Source of the DNA: Trichobilharzia szidati
Taxonomy: Eukaryota > Platyhelminthes > Trematoda > Strigeidida > Schistosomatidae
Length of the DNA stretch: 64,000 nucleotides
Assembly (NCBI GenBank): GCA_944472155.2
Contig: OX235274.1
Span: 31,928,052 to 31,992,051, forward strand
Reading direction: 5' to 3'
Both the position numbers and the translations under genes were made by a program. Below the pieces are notes generated by a model. The model made no database searches. It worked only from the letters and a program-made list of their open reading frames with translations, and was not told the DNA's origin. How positions within the stretch are numbered: the first letter of the stretch is position 1; every line of letters begins with the position of its first letter. This document shows, piece by piece, positions 12,331 to 23,019 of the stretch.

Positions 12331-12395
12331 TTGATTTTCTCAAAAATGATCTGTTGCCTAGCCCTTGTCTTCCGTCGTTACAATACTAGTCGAAT
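12325..12395 (+). repeat. LTR-like fragment
   Basis: Contains CTGTTGATTTTCTC, CCCTTGTCTTCCGTCGTTAC and related sequence, nearly identical to 39722-39778. The other copy ends GTCGTTACA, a plausible LTR end, and carries an AATAAA-type signal. It differs from the Gypsy LTR at 30.3 kb. Confidence 0.5.
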
Positions 12396-13899
12396 TAACG
12401 CCTCACACGAAATATATGCAAAAGTTTAAAACACAACGTAACACCATTACTTGATGTAGACACCCTACTAATAGTGCGCCTCATTTTGATAAGTGTAACT
12501 TATAATTCTGTTGAAATTTCCAAGGATGCTAGACTAGGCGCAGAAGCAGCAGTAATGAACTCCTTTTGAGTACTTACTGTATGACGCAATAATACCACAC
12601 CGTAGAGACTAACTTCTATCATGAGATTTGAAATGCAAAGGCTTAACTGAAGTTCATATGAACCGGTTATGGTCATACGGGGTTACACTTACGTATACTT
12701 TCAAGATCTCAACTTAAGAAGTACCTGTCTAACATGCCGTACTCCCACCGCAATCATATGAAGTCAAAGACAAGAAAGTTCATAGGAAAAGTTTATTTTT
12801 CTTCCAACACAAATTTTGTTCATTTACATGATAAGAAAACGTCGCATCCGTATGACCACTTTTCCTGCGTAATCTGCTCTAAGCATTTCTTCAAATTTCT
12901 CAAGAATTTTGGCCTTGTGGTCATGCATAAGCCTGATGTTAGTGAAACATTCCTCACAGGATTTTTGTAGGACAACTGCCAATTCAATAAAACCTTACAT
13001 CTCAAAATATCAGTGCAGCCTATTTTCGAGGGGGAACAGTACTTTTTGTCAGTTGAATGATATCACTACATCGAAATCGCCTACAAGGCCTAACAGGTCC
13101 CTCTGTGAGAATAGAAGTTATGATGTAGATTCATTTTTCACCGTGTGGATATGACTTATCGCAAGTCGAAAGGTTATCCCTAAGTGGATTTAACAAGTGG
13201 TTGCGCTGATTGGTGCAGTGTAGTGTGGGTTATGTGGATTCAATGTATTAAAATATCCCAACCTTATTAATATTGTGGTATTGTCTGCTTAACCTCTCCT
13301 CCTAGTTAACTAGCTCGCTAGTTTTCTGGTCGGTTTCAAGCCCAGGTAAAGAAGAGGGCTGGGCACGAGGCTAAAGAAACTTCGGTGCACAGTAAAAATA
13401 TTAAAAAATGCAGAAAAATATAAAGAACAAACTTATTTTTCACTCGAATCGGAGAGGCGAAATGACACAGTCAGCTGGTGAAGGCCGTCAGGAAGGCGGG
13501 CAGTCAGCCAAAGTGTCTTCTCTCGGCGACAGTAGGAGTAAAAGTGGGGAAGTGGAATGTATTTACTATGCATGAAACTGGTAAGGCTGCCTAGGTAGCC
13601 AAAGATATGAGAGATACGGTGTGTAAGTGCTGGGAATCTGTGGGAGTAGATGGAATGGGTGTGGACCGTCATATTTGTTAACTGGTGAGTCAGTAATATG
13701 CTCCGGTCACACTGAAGCAGTGAGTGCATATTATGGCGTCACCAATGGCAGCCATAGCTCTCATGCAGTGAGAACCAATCTCCTCACGCAGGATAATGAC
13801 AGTAAGATTCAACTCAAGAGGAAGGAAGAAAGGTTACTATCATCTAATGGCACGTACCTACAAACAACGCAGGACGAGAGAAGAAGGAAGATTTTTGGA
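12396..13899. other. Mostly unassigned; short SINE-3-like piece
   Basis: No gene recognised. A stretch near 13340-13385 (GGGCTGGGCACGAGGCTAAAGAAACTT, given here in parts: GGGCTGGGCAC, GAGGCTAAAG) resembles the middle of SINE-3 at 56.27 kb. Overlapping open frames at 13433-13917 have no recognised motif. Confidence 0.35.
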
Positions 13900-14872
13900 G
13901 ACGCTTACAAACAATAATGGACAACACCCCTAATGGAGACATCGAAATCCCTATAGGCTATGTGAATGCCAAACTGGGGGGAGACAACACTTGAAGAGGA
14001 CCCATCACAGGTCTAGAGGGTCTCATTTGGCTGAATGAATGAGAATGGAGAATTGTTCTCAGACTTCTGCGCTTTCAATGATGTTGTGATCGGGGGCAGC
14101 GTGTACGAGAACAAGGATATACACAAGGCAGCATGGATTTCGCCTGAGTGAGGGACACATCACAAGCCAGATGAACTCCACCTCAACGCTGCTCAAGGAA
14201 GTGGAGATGCATCCCGCTGGACACAAAGTCAAGAAGGGGAGCAGATGGGGGCTCAGATCGCCATCCAGCCCAAGAAACCCTAAAGGTGAATCGGAAATCC
14301 CGGAAAACAACTGGAGACAGGCCACAATTCAATTTCAACATTCAGAAACTGAAGCGCACAACTACAAGGCATACCTTTACTACAGATATCAGAGCAAAGT
14401 CGGAGACACTGCGTGGCATCACTGAGGAAATCTGCGTGGAAGAACATTGAAACCCCCTGAAGGTTATGTTTTTAAGGGAACGTGTACAACTGGCCTGGGA
14501 AGAAGGAAGAGATAAGATAAGAAATGGAGTTCAATGGACATCTACCTGGAAGTTAATATAAGATAGGAGGATGGTGAAAGAGGATATGACTCAATGCAAA
14601 GATGGACAACAGAAGGACAAACTAAGTTCGATGTACACTGCACTGAATAAAGAGGTGAAGAAGAGTGCTAGGAAAGACAAAAACAGTTCTACGGCACACT
14701 GGCTGGCAAGTGAAGCAGAACAGGTAGGCCGCAGGTAAAGGAGATCTCGGGACATTATATGAGATAACCAGGTCTCTATCCAGTGAGAGATCAGCCCAGA
14801 TAATGAAACCAATAAAAGATGTTCAATGGAACCCGATTTCCAAAGAGGAGGAACAAATAAAATAATGGGCTC
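13900..14872 (+). pseudogene. RTE-like LINE endonuclease-to-RT relic
   Basis: Frames with stops read V-N-A-K-L-G-G-D-N (the apurinic-endonuclease G-D-F-N-A-K block), then G-G-S-V-Y-E-N-K-D-I-H-K-A-A-W. Later come E-V-K-K-S-A-R-K-D-K-N and A-S-E-A-E-Q, the linker between endonuclease and RT in RTE elements. It breaks off where LINE-A begins (about 14873), before any RT motif. It is probably related to RTE-b, whose C-terminal part occurs at 53.9, 59.1 and 60.9 kb. Confidence 0.7.
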
Positions 14873-17671
14873 ATATTGAAACTCCTATCTTATGGAATAA
14901 GTGGAAGGCTACTAGAGTGGATAACTTCCTTTCTAACAGGAAGAGAACAGTTAGTTCAAATCAACCACCACTTATCTACATCCAAACCAATAACGAGCGG
15001 CGTGATACAAGGTGGCGTTCTTGGTCCTACCCTATTCATTGTATTCATAAATGATATTGTCTCTGTGATCAAGTATGGCAAGCCGTACCTCTTTGCAGAT
15101 GACCTCAAAGTTGTATATGATTTTGACTATAATGATATAAATATTGCTAGTAAAATCCAACAAGACCTAAATAGTTTATGTAACTGGAGTGAAAAGTGGC
15201 AGTTAACGTTCAGTCCAGCTAAGTCTGGGATAACATACTTCGGACGTTGGAAACCTAGTATATGTCTATACATATACGGTGACCTTGTTTCAAACACGAA
15301 CACCGTCACAGATCTCGGTGTAACATACTCAGATCTTACCTTTACTGAACATGCAAATAAGGTGGTATCTGATTGTAAACGTCTCACCGGCTTTGTGCTA
15401 TGCAACTTTTACACTCCAGAAGCCAGATTGGCTATATATAAGATATGTATTCGCCCCAAACTTGAATACTGTGCCCACTTATACAGTAGCTTTAAACCAG
15501 CAGACAGGAAAAAAGTTGAAAGTGTCCAAAGATTCCTGACGACACGCATATTAGGCTATGATCAGCAAATAGAATACCTTGACAGATGTATTCGACTGGA
15601 CTTAGAACCCTTATGGTTAAGGAGAGTTAAGTGCAACTTATTTCTCTTATTCAAAGTTATAAGAAAACACTGTAACAGTAACTCATCCATAACGTGGGCT
15701 AATCTTAAATCGTATGAACTACGCCACCATGACTACCTTCTAAAGGTTAACACCCATAAACTCACCACTAGAGCTAACTTTTTCACCATTAAATATTGCA
15801 AACTTTGGAACCAGCTACCCTCTGAGATTAGATCCTGTGAAAAGCCTGACAGTTTTAAAAGGAGTCTAGAAAAACATATTAACATGTCCACCCTAGCCCG
15901 TCTAAAAGATCCCAACTGCTGGTAGAGTGGGGAGACAATGACATTTCAGTATTTAACTACAGAAAGCACACTAGTCCCAATACTAATACTAGTAATTACG
16001 CATAATCAATTCTTGACATTTGATTGTCATTACAATACTTAAATGATTAAAATATTTATGCAGCAAATGTTCTCTTGCTTTACCACGCTTGTTTCCCTTA
16101 TAACACTCAATTATTGAGCTTAATGTATTCTTTGATAATACGAATTATAATATTCATTACACCCTTATCATATATAGTTTGATTTACTTTACGGCTCCCT
16201 GTAACTAACTACTCTTCTTCAGTATACACACACTGCAGTATTGTCAACCAAATGTTAAAATTTTGTTGGTTCTGTGTTAATATCTTTTTGTAATATGTGT
16301 AGACAGGTTACTTTTCAACGTCAAATGTTTACTATATAAAAGACTTTCATGATAATTTAGTACAATAAGTCCTGCCAACCGACCTTACCTTCAGTTCTTA
16401 CTACCTACATTGAACTCTAACTATAGTGTTCTGCCGAATCCTGCTCCACTACTCACAAAACTTATTCCTTTTACTCTTTAAGAGTTTAACATCTTATAAA
16501 CTAATCTGTTCATTAGGACGCATGCACACATATAGTTTGTTCATAAATCTGTATGTGGAGATCTATTGGAAGCACTCACTAGGAAAGTTAGGAAAATGTA
16601 ATGTGAGGTACGAACGTGTCTGGAATCAAGCAATATATTTGCTGTAGCCATAACAATCAGAGCCTAACATCATAAAAGGAGGGAGGGTGGTGCATGCTGA
16701 TCAGTAGATATGGTGGTGGACACTAAGGTGAATCGCCCCATTCTGCAGGAACAGCAATATGCAATTTGGCGGCTCGAGATTTCTATGAGGGCCTGAATCT
16801 TTATCTTGAAAAAGATAATAATGATCACCTGGACAGATCATGCTTCTACCTTTAAACATATACCATTCGGTCAGCCTATTGATGAGATGCGACCACGTGG
16901 GTTCTGCACAGATTTATGGGGCATCTTATAAATTGACATGCTTTCCTTCGTCGTATCTTCGAATATCCCTTAACAATATCTCATCTCATTCATTTTCTAA
17001 TAACGTCTTCACTTGCTCATTATATTTCACTAAACCTAACATCTTATAGCTCTCTATGAATTTGATTCGACTTATTTTATTCCTATTCTCTATAGGGTAC
17101 GGTTGTGCACCAAATACACAAAAAGGTATGAAATTAAAACAACCGGCTTGTGGATAATTGCATTAAAACCAAAAGTGGACATCATGATAGGAAGACGTAT
17201 ATGAGTAGGATTATATATTGCAAATGAACTTTGTCAGCCTAGGGATTATAGTCTCCCACTGTATTTCCTTTAAGAATGCATCTCTTAATGATACATTGCA
17301 CTTACCTATTTCATTGCACTTTAATGACTCACCTTAGCACCTTTACTTTTCTAAAAGAGCTTACTATCCCCTGTAAACGTTGTACTTACCGCAATATTGG
17401 TTGGCTATCGTATGTCTACAACTGCGAGTTGAAAACGAAACGAAGTCGATTTCCCTGCGCAACCTGGAGGACTACTGTTTAATTCAATAATGATACGACA
17501 TGGGTCAGACAAAGAGTGTATTTATATATATATCAAATATTTAGCTGTTCAAACATTAACTTGTAGGCAATCTACTATTTGACATTATATCATACTTGAT
17601 CGTGCCTGTAAAAATGGCATGCATTTTCATGTAAATTTATGTTTATATGAAAATATAAATGATTATTATTA
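14873..17671 (+). mobile_element. LINE-A: 5'-truncated CR1-like LINE
   Basis: Begins in the middle of the RT domain and runs through an intact 3' end of ORF2 (to 15925) and a 1.7-kb 3' UTR. It ends with CCTGTAAAAATGGCATGC and an ATTATTATT tail at 17660-17671. The left flank is an RTE relic and the right flank is the minus-strand Gypsy element, inside its RNase H-integrase junction. Its last 2044 bases are repeated at 24915-26958 on the far side of LINE-B. Confidence 0.9.
14876..15925 (+). CDS. LINE-A ORF2 fragment: reverse transcriptase C-terminal part
   Basis: A 349-residue open frame with no true start: the first codon is TTG because the element is 5'-truncated. It holds the later RT motifs S-G-V-I-Q-G-G-V-L-G-P (about residues 42-52) and F-A-D-D (73-76). 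The thumb follows, then the C-terminal block W-N-Q-L-P-S-E-I-R, ending N-C-W. The endonuclease and the first RT motifs are missing. The absence of stops suggests a fairly young insertion. It is related to LINE-B ORF2 but clearly a different family. It cannot move by itself. Confidence 0.9.
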   Translation: MKLLSYGISGRLLEWITSFLTGREQLVQINHHLSTSKPITSGVIQGGVLGPTLFIVFINDIVSVIKYGKPYLFADDLKVVYDFDYNDINIASKIQQDLNSLCNWSEKWQLTFSPAKSGITYFGRWKPSICLYIYGDLVSNTNTVTDLGVTYSDLTFTEHANKVVSDCKRLTGFVLCNFYTPEARLAIYKICIRPKLEYCAHLYSSFKPADRKKVESVQRFLTTRILGYDQQIEYLDRCIRLDLEPLWLRRVKCNLFLLFKVIRKHCNSNSSITWANLKSYELRHHDYLLKVNTHKLTTRANFFTIKYCKLWNQLPSEIRSCEKPDSFKRSLEKHINMSTLARLKDPNCW

Positions 17672-17998
17672 CTTGAAAGGACTCTTGAATGGACCACCAA
17701 CTGCGAGGAATACTCGTGTATAAGTCACATAGAATACTGTCTCTTCCCATACCTAAATGCTTATCGTCTAATTGCAGTGTTGTTTTCGACAATTCGTGTT
17801 GATGGTCAGTATCTTGTTTCTGAGGATGAGCCAGTTTTATATGGTTCGTGCCATCTATTTGCGTGAGGGAAAAAAGGCAGGACAAGGCATCTGGCAGATT
17901 TTTGTTCACTCCCGATACATTGCGAATATCCGATGTAAACTGTGAAACGTAGTCCAGTTGTCCTGATTCTCTAGGTGAATAGTTATCTGAATTTGAAT
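15628..17998. repeat. 2371-bp direct repeat, left copy
   Basis: This segment (LINE-A from the ORF2 3' part to its tail, plus 327 bp of Gypsy) recurs at 24915-27285 with a constant offset of 9287. Every open frame inside it has an identical counterpart and no indel is apparent. Its right end abuts the first base of LINE-B. Confidence 0.95.
17672..17998 (-). pseudogene. Gypsy RNase H/integrase fragment (left copy)
   Basis: The minus frame reads S-G-Q-L-D-Y-V-S-Q-F-T-S-D-I-R and then L-P-D-A-L-S, the end of a Gypsy RNase H. The following linker reads C-D-L-Y-T-S-I-P-R, as at the start of the integrase region. It is cut by LINE-A on one side and LINE-B on the other. The first residues of the open frame extending to 18011 are antisense LINE-B sequence. 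Confidence 0.85.
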
Positions 17999-18355
17999 AC
18001 TTTGGCGGCAATTCGAAGGCTTTGTTACTTTTCAGTTCTTTTTTCTCTATAGGCGGCTTTTCAATAGGTCTCTTGAGGATAGTACTAAATACTTAGTCCT
18101 ATTTTTGCATTAAAGATAACTTTTCCGGCTGTAATTGTCCATTATAGCTAGTGTCTACTTAAGTGCTTCTGTTATCGCATCTTTGCATTGATAGTATTTG
18201 TTAAGCGTGCCTTCATACTATATTCCAGTATTTTTATCCACATAAACTGCTAATTGCGTACCGAACTAAACAATCTAAATCTCCAACACCCTAAAAAGGA
18301 CCTTACAGACACTTTGCTCATTCTCTTATATTTAAGAAGTTTAACTCTTTTCTAA

Positions 18356-19882
18356 ATGCCAATGGTTGAAACTAAGCGTCAAACTCCACTGTCTGCTTCA
18401 AATCCCAGTAAAAAACACAAACCGAATAGAATGAATAGGCCTGCAGGAAGTGTGAAGACTACATCCAGTGATTTAACAACTAAACACAGGTCTCCTGCAG
18501 TAGATACGTTAAGTCCGGACGTTGAATTCCCTTTACCTGCTTGCGTATTAAACAACATCATGGATGGTATACATAGTGATACTACATGCAATGATCCAGG
18601 CCTCGCGGACACCTGCAAAACGTCTTGCGAAATGAATTACACGGCAAACATTTTGACTCCTAGCATTAATCCAGTTTCTTGTTCTACACTTTGTTGTGAA
18701 GATAAAATTGCAGAATTATTTTCCATTATTAGGGGGCTTGAAGTTAAGATATCAAAACTGGCAGTACCTAGTGAAACCGACAGTAATGGTACTTCACCTA
18801 GTAAGTTACCAAAAACCGCAAACCTGATAAACTACGTTGCAACTGAAGTATATCAACGTGTAGTGCGCGAGAAGAACATAATCGTGTATAATATACCGGA
18901 TAATGCACAGATTAACAAGGTCAAAAGCACTATTCTGAATGCGTGCTCTATGAATAACGTCTCGTGCAGCTGCCATCGACTTAGAAAGTCTCATAAAAAT
19001 AAATCTTGCCCACTTGTGTTGAAATTTGACTCGTCCTCTAATGCTGACATCTTTTACAGTAGGCAAACACTACTGAAAAATACACGTTACCATACGATTA
19101 AATTAGCTCGTGACAAGACACCGATCCAAAGAATGACTTATTCTAAAACTGTAAATCCCAGCTCCTCTACAACACCCCTGGGCACCCACACTTCTGTTGA
19201 GGCAGAGCAAAAGGGGGTGGATCTTTCTATACAAAGCACACCGTATTCGGAAACGAACTTGCCTGAAAATGTAAGGTCCAAAAATAGTTCAGCGTATAGC
19301 CGAACACTAAGAAAGAAATCGACCGTAGATTTAGATTCCTCTGATAACAATCCCTGTACCCCAGTGACAAACTGCAGTACATCACACCCAGTATTCACCA
19401 ATTCAAGTAGTCTTAATTCCAGGAAGTTGAAGAATGCAGCTACCAGTTCGTCTACGCAGACAACGCAGAATAATAGACTAGTGCCACACACTAATTCACA
19501 TGCTGACAGCTCGACACCACACCTCTCTCCAGAAACAAATATCCACAAAACCAATAGGTACAATAACCGCAAAACAGAACCCGAACCTCGTAGCTACCTG
19601 TTCAAAAAAGTAAACCCTCGCACCAATACAAACCAAAACATTGATACACTTAACTATAGGAAGTCGAATAGTGGTGACGTAATTCGCAACAATTCGAATA
19701 AGTTGAGCTTGCTTGGCAGGCCACCTCCACCTATTTACATGCCTACACCCAACAGGGCTGACTATCCAGCGATCAGCAGTTTTGCTGAAACGACATTACC
19801 ATTTTTTATACAGGTTCACAACATGACCTCAAACATACTACAAATGCTCACCACTCTCCACAGGTTTCGCCCCCCAATATAG
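18356..19882 (+). CDS. LINE-B ORF1: nucleic-acid chaperone-type protein
   Basis: 508 residues, rich in Ser, Thr and Asn. A short heptad-like stretch lies near residues 118-135 (D-K-I-A-E-L-F-S-I-I-R-G-L-E). A compact domain at about 173-262 starts N-I-I-V-Y-N-I-P and has a central C-P-L-V-L-K-F and a terminal A-R-D-K-T-P-I-Q-R. This order fits the RRM-like RNA-binding fold common in LINE ORF1 proteins. The rest is low-complexity, with basic patches and proline near the end. Such proteins bind element RNA in the ribonucleoprotein particle; that role is inferred. No CCHC knuckle was found. The stop lies two bases before the ORF2 ATG. Confidence 0.85.
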   Translation: MPMVETKRQTPLSASNPSKKHKPNRMNRPAGSVKTTSSDLTTKHRSPAVDTLSPDVEFPLPACVLNNIMDGIHSDTTCNDPGLADTCKTSCEMNYTANILTPSINPVSCSTLCCEDKIAELFSIIRGLEVKISKLAVPSETDSNGTSPSKLPKTANLINYVATEVYQRVVREKNIIVYNIPDNAQINKVKSTILNACSMNNVSCSCHRLRKSHKNKSCPLVLKFDSSSNADIFYSRQTLLKNTRYHTIKLARDKTPIQRMTYSKTVNPSSSTTPLGTHTSVEAEQKGVDLSIQSTPYSETNLPENVRSKNSSAYSRTLRKKSTVDLDSSDNNPCTPVTNCSTSHPVFTNSSSLNSRKLKNAATSSSTQTTQNNRLVPHTNSHADSSTPHLSPETNIHKTNRYNNRKTEPEPRSYLFKKVNPRTNTNQNIDTLNYRKSNSGDVIRNNSNKLSLLGRPPPPIYMPTPNRADYPAISSFAETTLPFFIQVHNMTSNILQMLTTLHRFRPPI

Positions 19883-19884
19883 AT

Positions 19885-22800
19885 ATGACAGCTGATACAG
19901 CAATGTCTAATTACTGCCTGGAGCTCACCTTACATGACTCTGGTAATTCCCTTCTTCTCCTTCAACAACCCTCTGTGTCCTTTTCTTCTGACAGCAAATC
20001 TTCTTTACGCCCAAACTTATATGAAAACGAAAATTTAATTCACCCCCTCTGCACTTCTAGATTTCCTAGGGCATCTACAGGCATAGACATTTCATTGTCG
20101 TCTGAGGACACTATGACTGAATCTCACCACCAGCTACTTCAAGACATAGCTAAAATCCTAAGATATGACTCGGCTAACCCTAACATAGTTCTTATCAATG
20201 CCAGGTCAGCTGTAAACAAGATGGCATACATCCAATCCCTGCTACTGATTAGCCAACCTACAGCACTATTGATCACTGAAGCTTGGTGCACAAGTGAAAT
20301 AAATGATGATTTCTTTCACTGCGAAGGCTACTCATTTTTCAGGAAGAACAGATCAGTTGGGCGGGGTGGAGGATGCATTATCTATGTTAAATCTGACTGC
20401 AGAGCTGTGCACTACGATGACCCTAACCTTAATATACGCGATACATTATGGGTGACACTCTACATAAATAAACAGCAAACTCTGTTATTAGGTTGCATCT
20501 ATCGCCCACCCAACCATGACAGTGAACTGCTAAGTGAAATAACTGCAGCCTTTCATTACACTTCGAAATTAAACTTTACTTATAAAGTGATCGGAGGGGA
20601 TTTTAACATGCCTGAAGTTTCATGGGAGCCCATCAGTGCTCCTCCCCGCTACAGCAAATTCTTAGATGCTGTTGAGTTATGTGGGTGGACACAAAGTATT
20701 CTAAGGCCTACCCGAAACCACAATATACTGGACTTGGTTTTCTTGAAAGACATTGCCTTATCCACCATAGACATCAGCCAACCATTTCCTGGTAGTGACC
20801 ACAACACAATAATCTGCGCCCTCGATACCAAGCTTCACTCATCAAAATGCTTTACCCTGCGCAAGACATTCATGTGCTTCGGAAAAGCTAGGTGGGATGT
20901 ATTTCACTCCTTCATTAGAAGCTTAGACTGGGACCTTTTCTTTTCTAGTAGCAACCTAGACACTATCCTAATAGCCTTTTACCAGAATGTAACTATATGC
21001 TTTGATAAACTTGTTCCTAAATGTAAAGAGAGTCCAAGACAAAACATAAAGAATTTCATTCCTATAAAAGTAAAGGCTAAGCTGCGAAAGCTGCACCGAC
21101 AGTACCATAAAGAAAATGACTTCTCGTGTCTTGTAAATATACAGAACATTTATCTCAGATTGAAAGAAAACAACGACAACGTTCTACTCAGACAAGAAAG
21201 TGCAGCCCTTAAAGATAGCTCTAAATACACTGCAATCTGTAAGCTTTATCGCAAAAGGCTAAACTCTCGTAAAACAGATATACAATTCATCTTAGAAAAT
21301 GGTGAGACTGCTACTGACCCTAAAATAATTTGTGAGCTTCTAAACTCCTACTTCTCACGGTCATATGCCCATGATGACAACACGTTGCCACAACCTCTAT
21401 TCCATGTACGTTCACAAAAAACTTTAGAAACTATCAGCTTTTCCTTGGATAATATTAAGAGAGCAATCACGTCCCTTAAAAGTTCAAACAACCCTGGTCC
21501 TGATATGATTCCCTCAACTTTTTTAAAATACGGTGGTGAAGACATCCCTATTCTCTTTCTTAAATTGTTCTCTATCTCTCTATCAACTGGAACATATCCA
21601 GATGCATGGAAAACCACGCACATTACCCCTAGGTATAAGTCAGGCTCCCGTTCAAGTGTCATGAGTTACAGACCCATTAACCTAACTTCTGTTATTTCAA
21701 GGGTTCTGGAAAAGATCGTGAAAAGTGCCATTTTTGACTTCCTCTCTCAAGAGAAACTTATCACTCCTTATCAACATGGTTTCATAAAGTCACGTTCTTG
21801 CACTACATGCCATTTACAATTTTTTGATCACATCTCACAACTGAAAGATTCCAGTATGATCACAGTTATTGTATACTTAGATCTTAGTAAAGCTTTTGAC
21901 ACAGTAAGCCACCGACTGTTAATATCAAAAGTCCAGTCTTATGGGATCCAAGGTTCTTTGTTAAGCTGGCTCAGTTCATTCCTAAGCAATCGGATGCAAA
22001 TTGTCAGGTTAGGTTCCCACACATCCAACCCCGTTCGGATAACAAGTGGAGTCATACAAGGTAGTGTTCTAGGTCCACTGTTATTCCTGTTATATTTCAA
22101 TGATATTTGCGACGTTATTAGACATGGCAGACCTTTCCTATTTGCTGATGACATCAAAATAGTATACCACTCATTTAGAAATGAAGTGTCATGTGTATTT
22201 GATAGGATTCAGGATGATATTGATAGGGTTCAATTGTGGTGTAACACGTGGAAAATGAAGTTTAACGTTGAAAAATGTGGTGTGCTATGCTCCAAAGGCA
22301 TTTCATCCGAACTTTCCATCTCCCTACACAACAATCATATTCCTCGTCTGCCGCTTACAACAGACTTGGGTCTAAAATACACTCCAGAATTTAGCCTAAC
22401 GGAATACGTTAAATTACAAGTATCAAAGGTTAAAAGGCTTTTTGGGTTTTTATTCCGAAACTTTAAAGCGTGTGAATCCAAAATTATGCTGTACAAGTTA
22501 TGCATAAGGCCCTTACTTGAATTTTGTCCTCCTGTCATGGACAGTGTTTCCGTAAAAGACAGGTGCAAATTGGAAAGCCTACAAAGGGCGTTTACCAAAC
22601 GTCTAGTAGGTGAAAATCTTTGCATTTCCTACTACGACAGATGTAACATATTTGACTTGGAACCCTTATGGGTCAGACGACTGAAGTTTAACCTAAAAAT
22701 TACATTCAGGATCGCTAAAGGGCTTATATATTTCCCCCACAATGAATTTACTTTTAGTTCACCTAAGAAATATAACCTTAGAAATAAATCTTCATCTTTT

Positions 22801-23019
22801 GAAGTGCCCCGCTGTCGTACAAAGTACAGATCAAATTCTTTCACTGTCAGATACCGCTGCATTTGGAACCGTCTTCCAACTGAAATTAGAAACAGTCCTA
22901 CCCCAAAAACCTTCTCATCCCTGCTGAACAAATATTTTATCAACACCGGGTTAGAAGGCGTATGTGACAGACTAAAAATCAGAGATCTAATACGGCACTC
23001 CACTGACCCTCACTGTTAG
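19885..23019 (+). CDS. LINE-B ORF2: AP-endonuclease and reverse transcriptase
   Basis: 1044 residues. The endonuclease spans about residues 100-310: N105 in L-I-N-A-R-S, E132 in I-T-E-A-W, C-I-Y-R-P-P near 208, G-G-D-F-N-M-P near 236-242, L-D-L-V-F, and D305-H306 in G-S-D-H-N. All catalytic residues expected of an APE-type nuclease are there. The RT spans about 545-800: Y-R-P-I-N-L-T-S, D-L-S-K-A-F-D-T-V near 666, S-G-V-I-Q-G-S-V-L-G-P from 721, and F-A-D-D at 753-756. A C-terminal block W-N-R-L-P-T-E-I-R follows. The protein would nick target DNA and copy the element RNA in place (target-primed reverse transcription). No stop or frameshift is seen. Confidence 0.95.
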   Translation: MTADTAMSNYCLELTLHDSGNSLLLLQQPSVSFSSDSKSSLRPNLYENENLIHPLCTSRFPRASTGIDISLSSEDTMTESHHQLLQDIAKILRYDSANPNIVLINARSAVNKMAYIQSLLLISQPTALLITEAWCTSEINDDFFHCEGYSFFRKNRSVGRGGGCIIYVKSDCRAVHYDDPNLNIRDTLWVTLYINKQQTLLLGCIYRPPNHDSELLSEITAAFHYTSKLNFTYKVIGGDFNMPEVSWEPISAPPRYSKFLDAVELCGWTQSILRPTRNHNILDLVFLKDIALSTIDISQPFPGSDHNTIICALDTKLHSSKCFTLRKTFMCFGKARWDVFHSFIRSLDWDLFFSSSNLDTILIAFYQNVTICFDKLVPKCKESPRQNIKNFIPIKVKAKLRKLHRQYHKENDFSCLVNIQNIYLRLKENNDNVLLRQESAALKDSSKYTAICKLYRKRLNSRKTDIQFILENGETATDPKIICELLNSYFSRSYAHDDNTLPQPLFHVRSQKTLETISFSLDNIKRAITSLKSSNNPGPDMIPSTFLKYGGEDIPILFLKLFSISLSTGTYPDAWKTTHITPRYKSGSRSSVMSYRPINLTSVISRVLEKIVKSAIFDFLSQEKLITPYQHGFIKSRSCTTCHLQFFDHISQLKDSSMITVIVYLDLSKAFDTVSHRLLISKVQSYGIQGSLLSWLSSFLSNRMQIVRLGSHTSNPVRITSGVIQGSVLGPLLFLLYFNDICDVIRHGRPFLFADDIKIVYHSFRNEVSCVFDRIQDDIDRVQLWCNTWKMKFNVEKCGVLCSKGISSELSISLHNNHIPRLPLTTDLGLKYTPEFSLTEYVKLQVSKVKRLFGFLFRNFKACESKIMLYKLCIRPLLEFCPPVMDSVSVKDRCKLESLQRAFTKRLVGENLCISYYDRCNIFDLEPLWVRRLKFNLKITFRIAKGLIYFPHNEFTFSSPKKYNLRNKSSSFEVPRCRTKYRSNSFTVRYRCIWNRLPTEIRNSPTPKTFSSLLNKYFINTGLEGVCDRLKIRDLIRHSTDPHC

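Noticed and set aside
20649..23003. Antisense open frames across LINE-B ORF2 and ORF1
   Set aside because: They are shadows of the coding strand with no motifs of their own.
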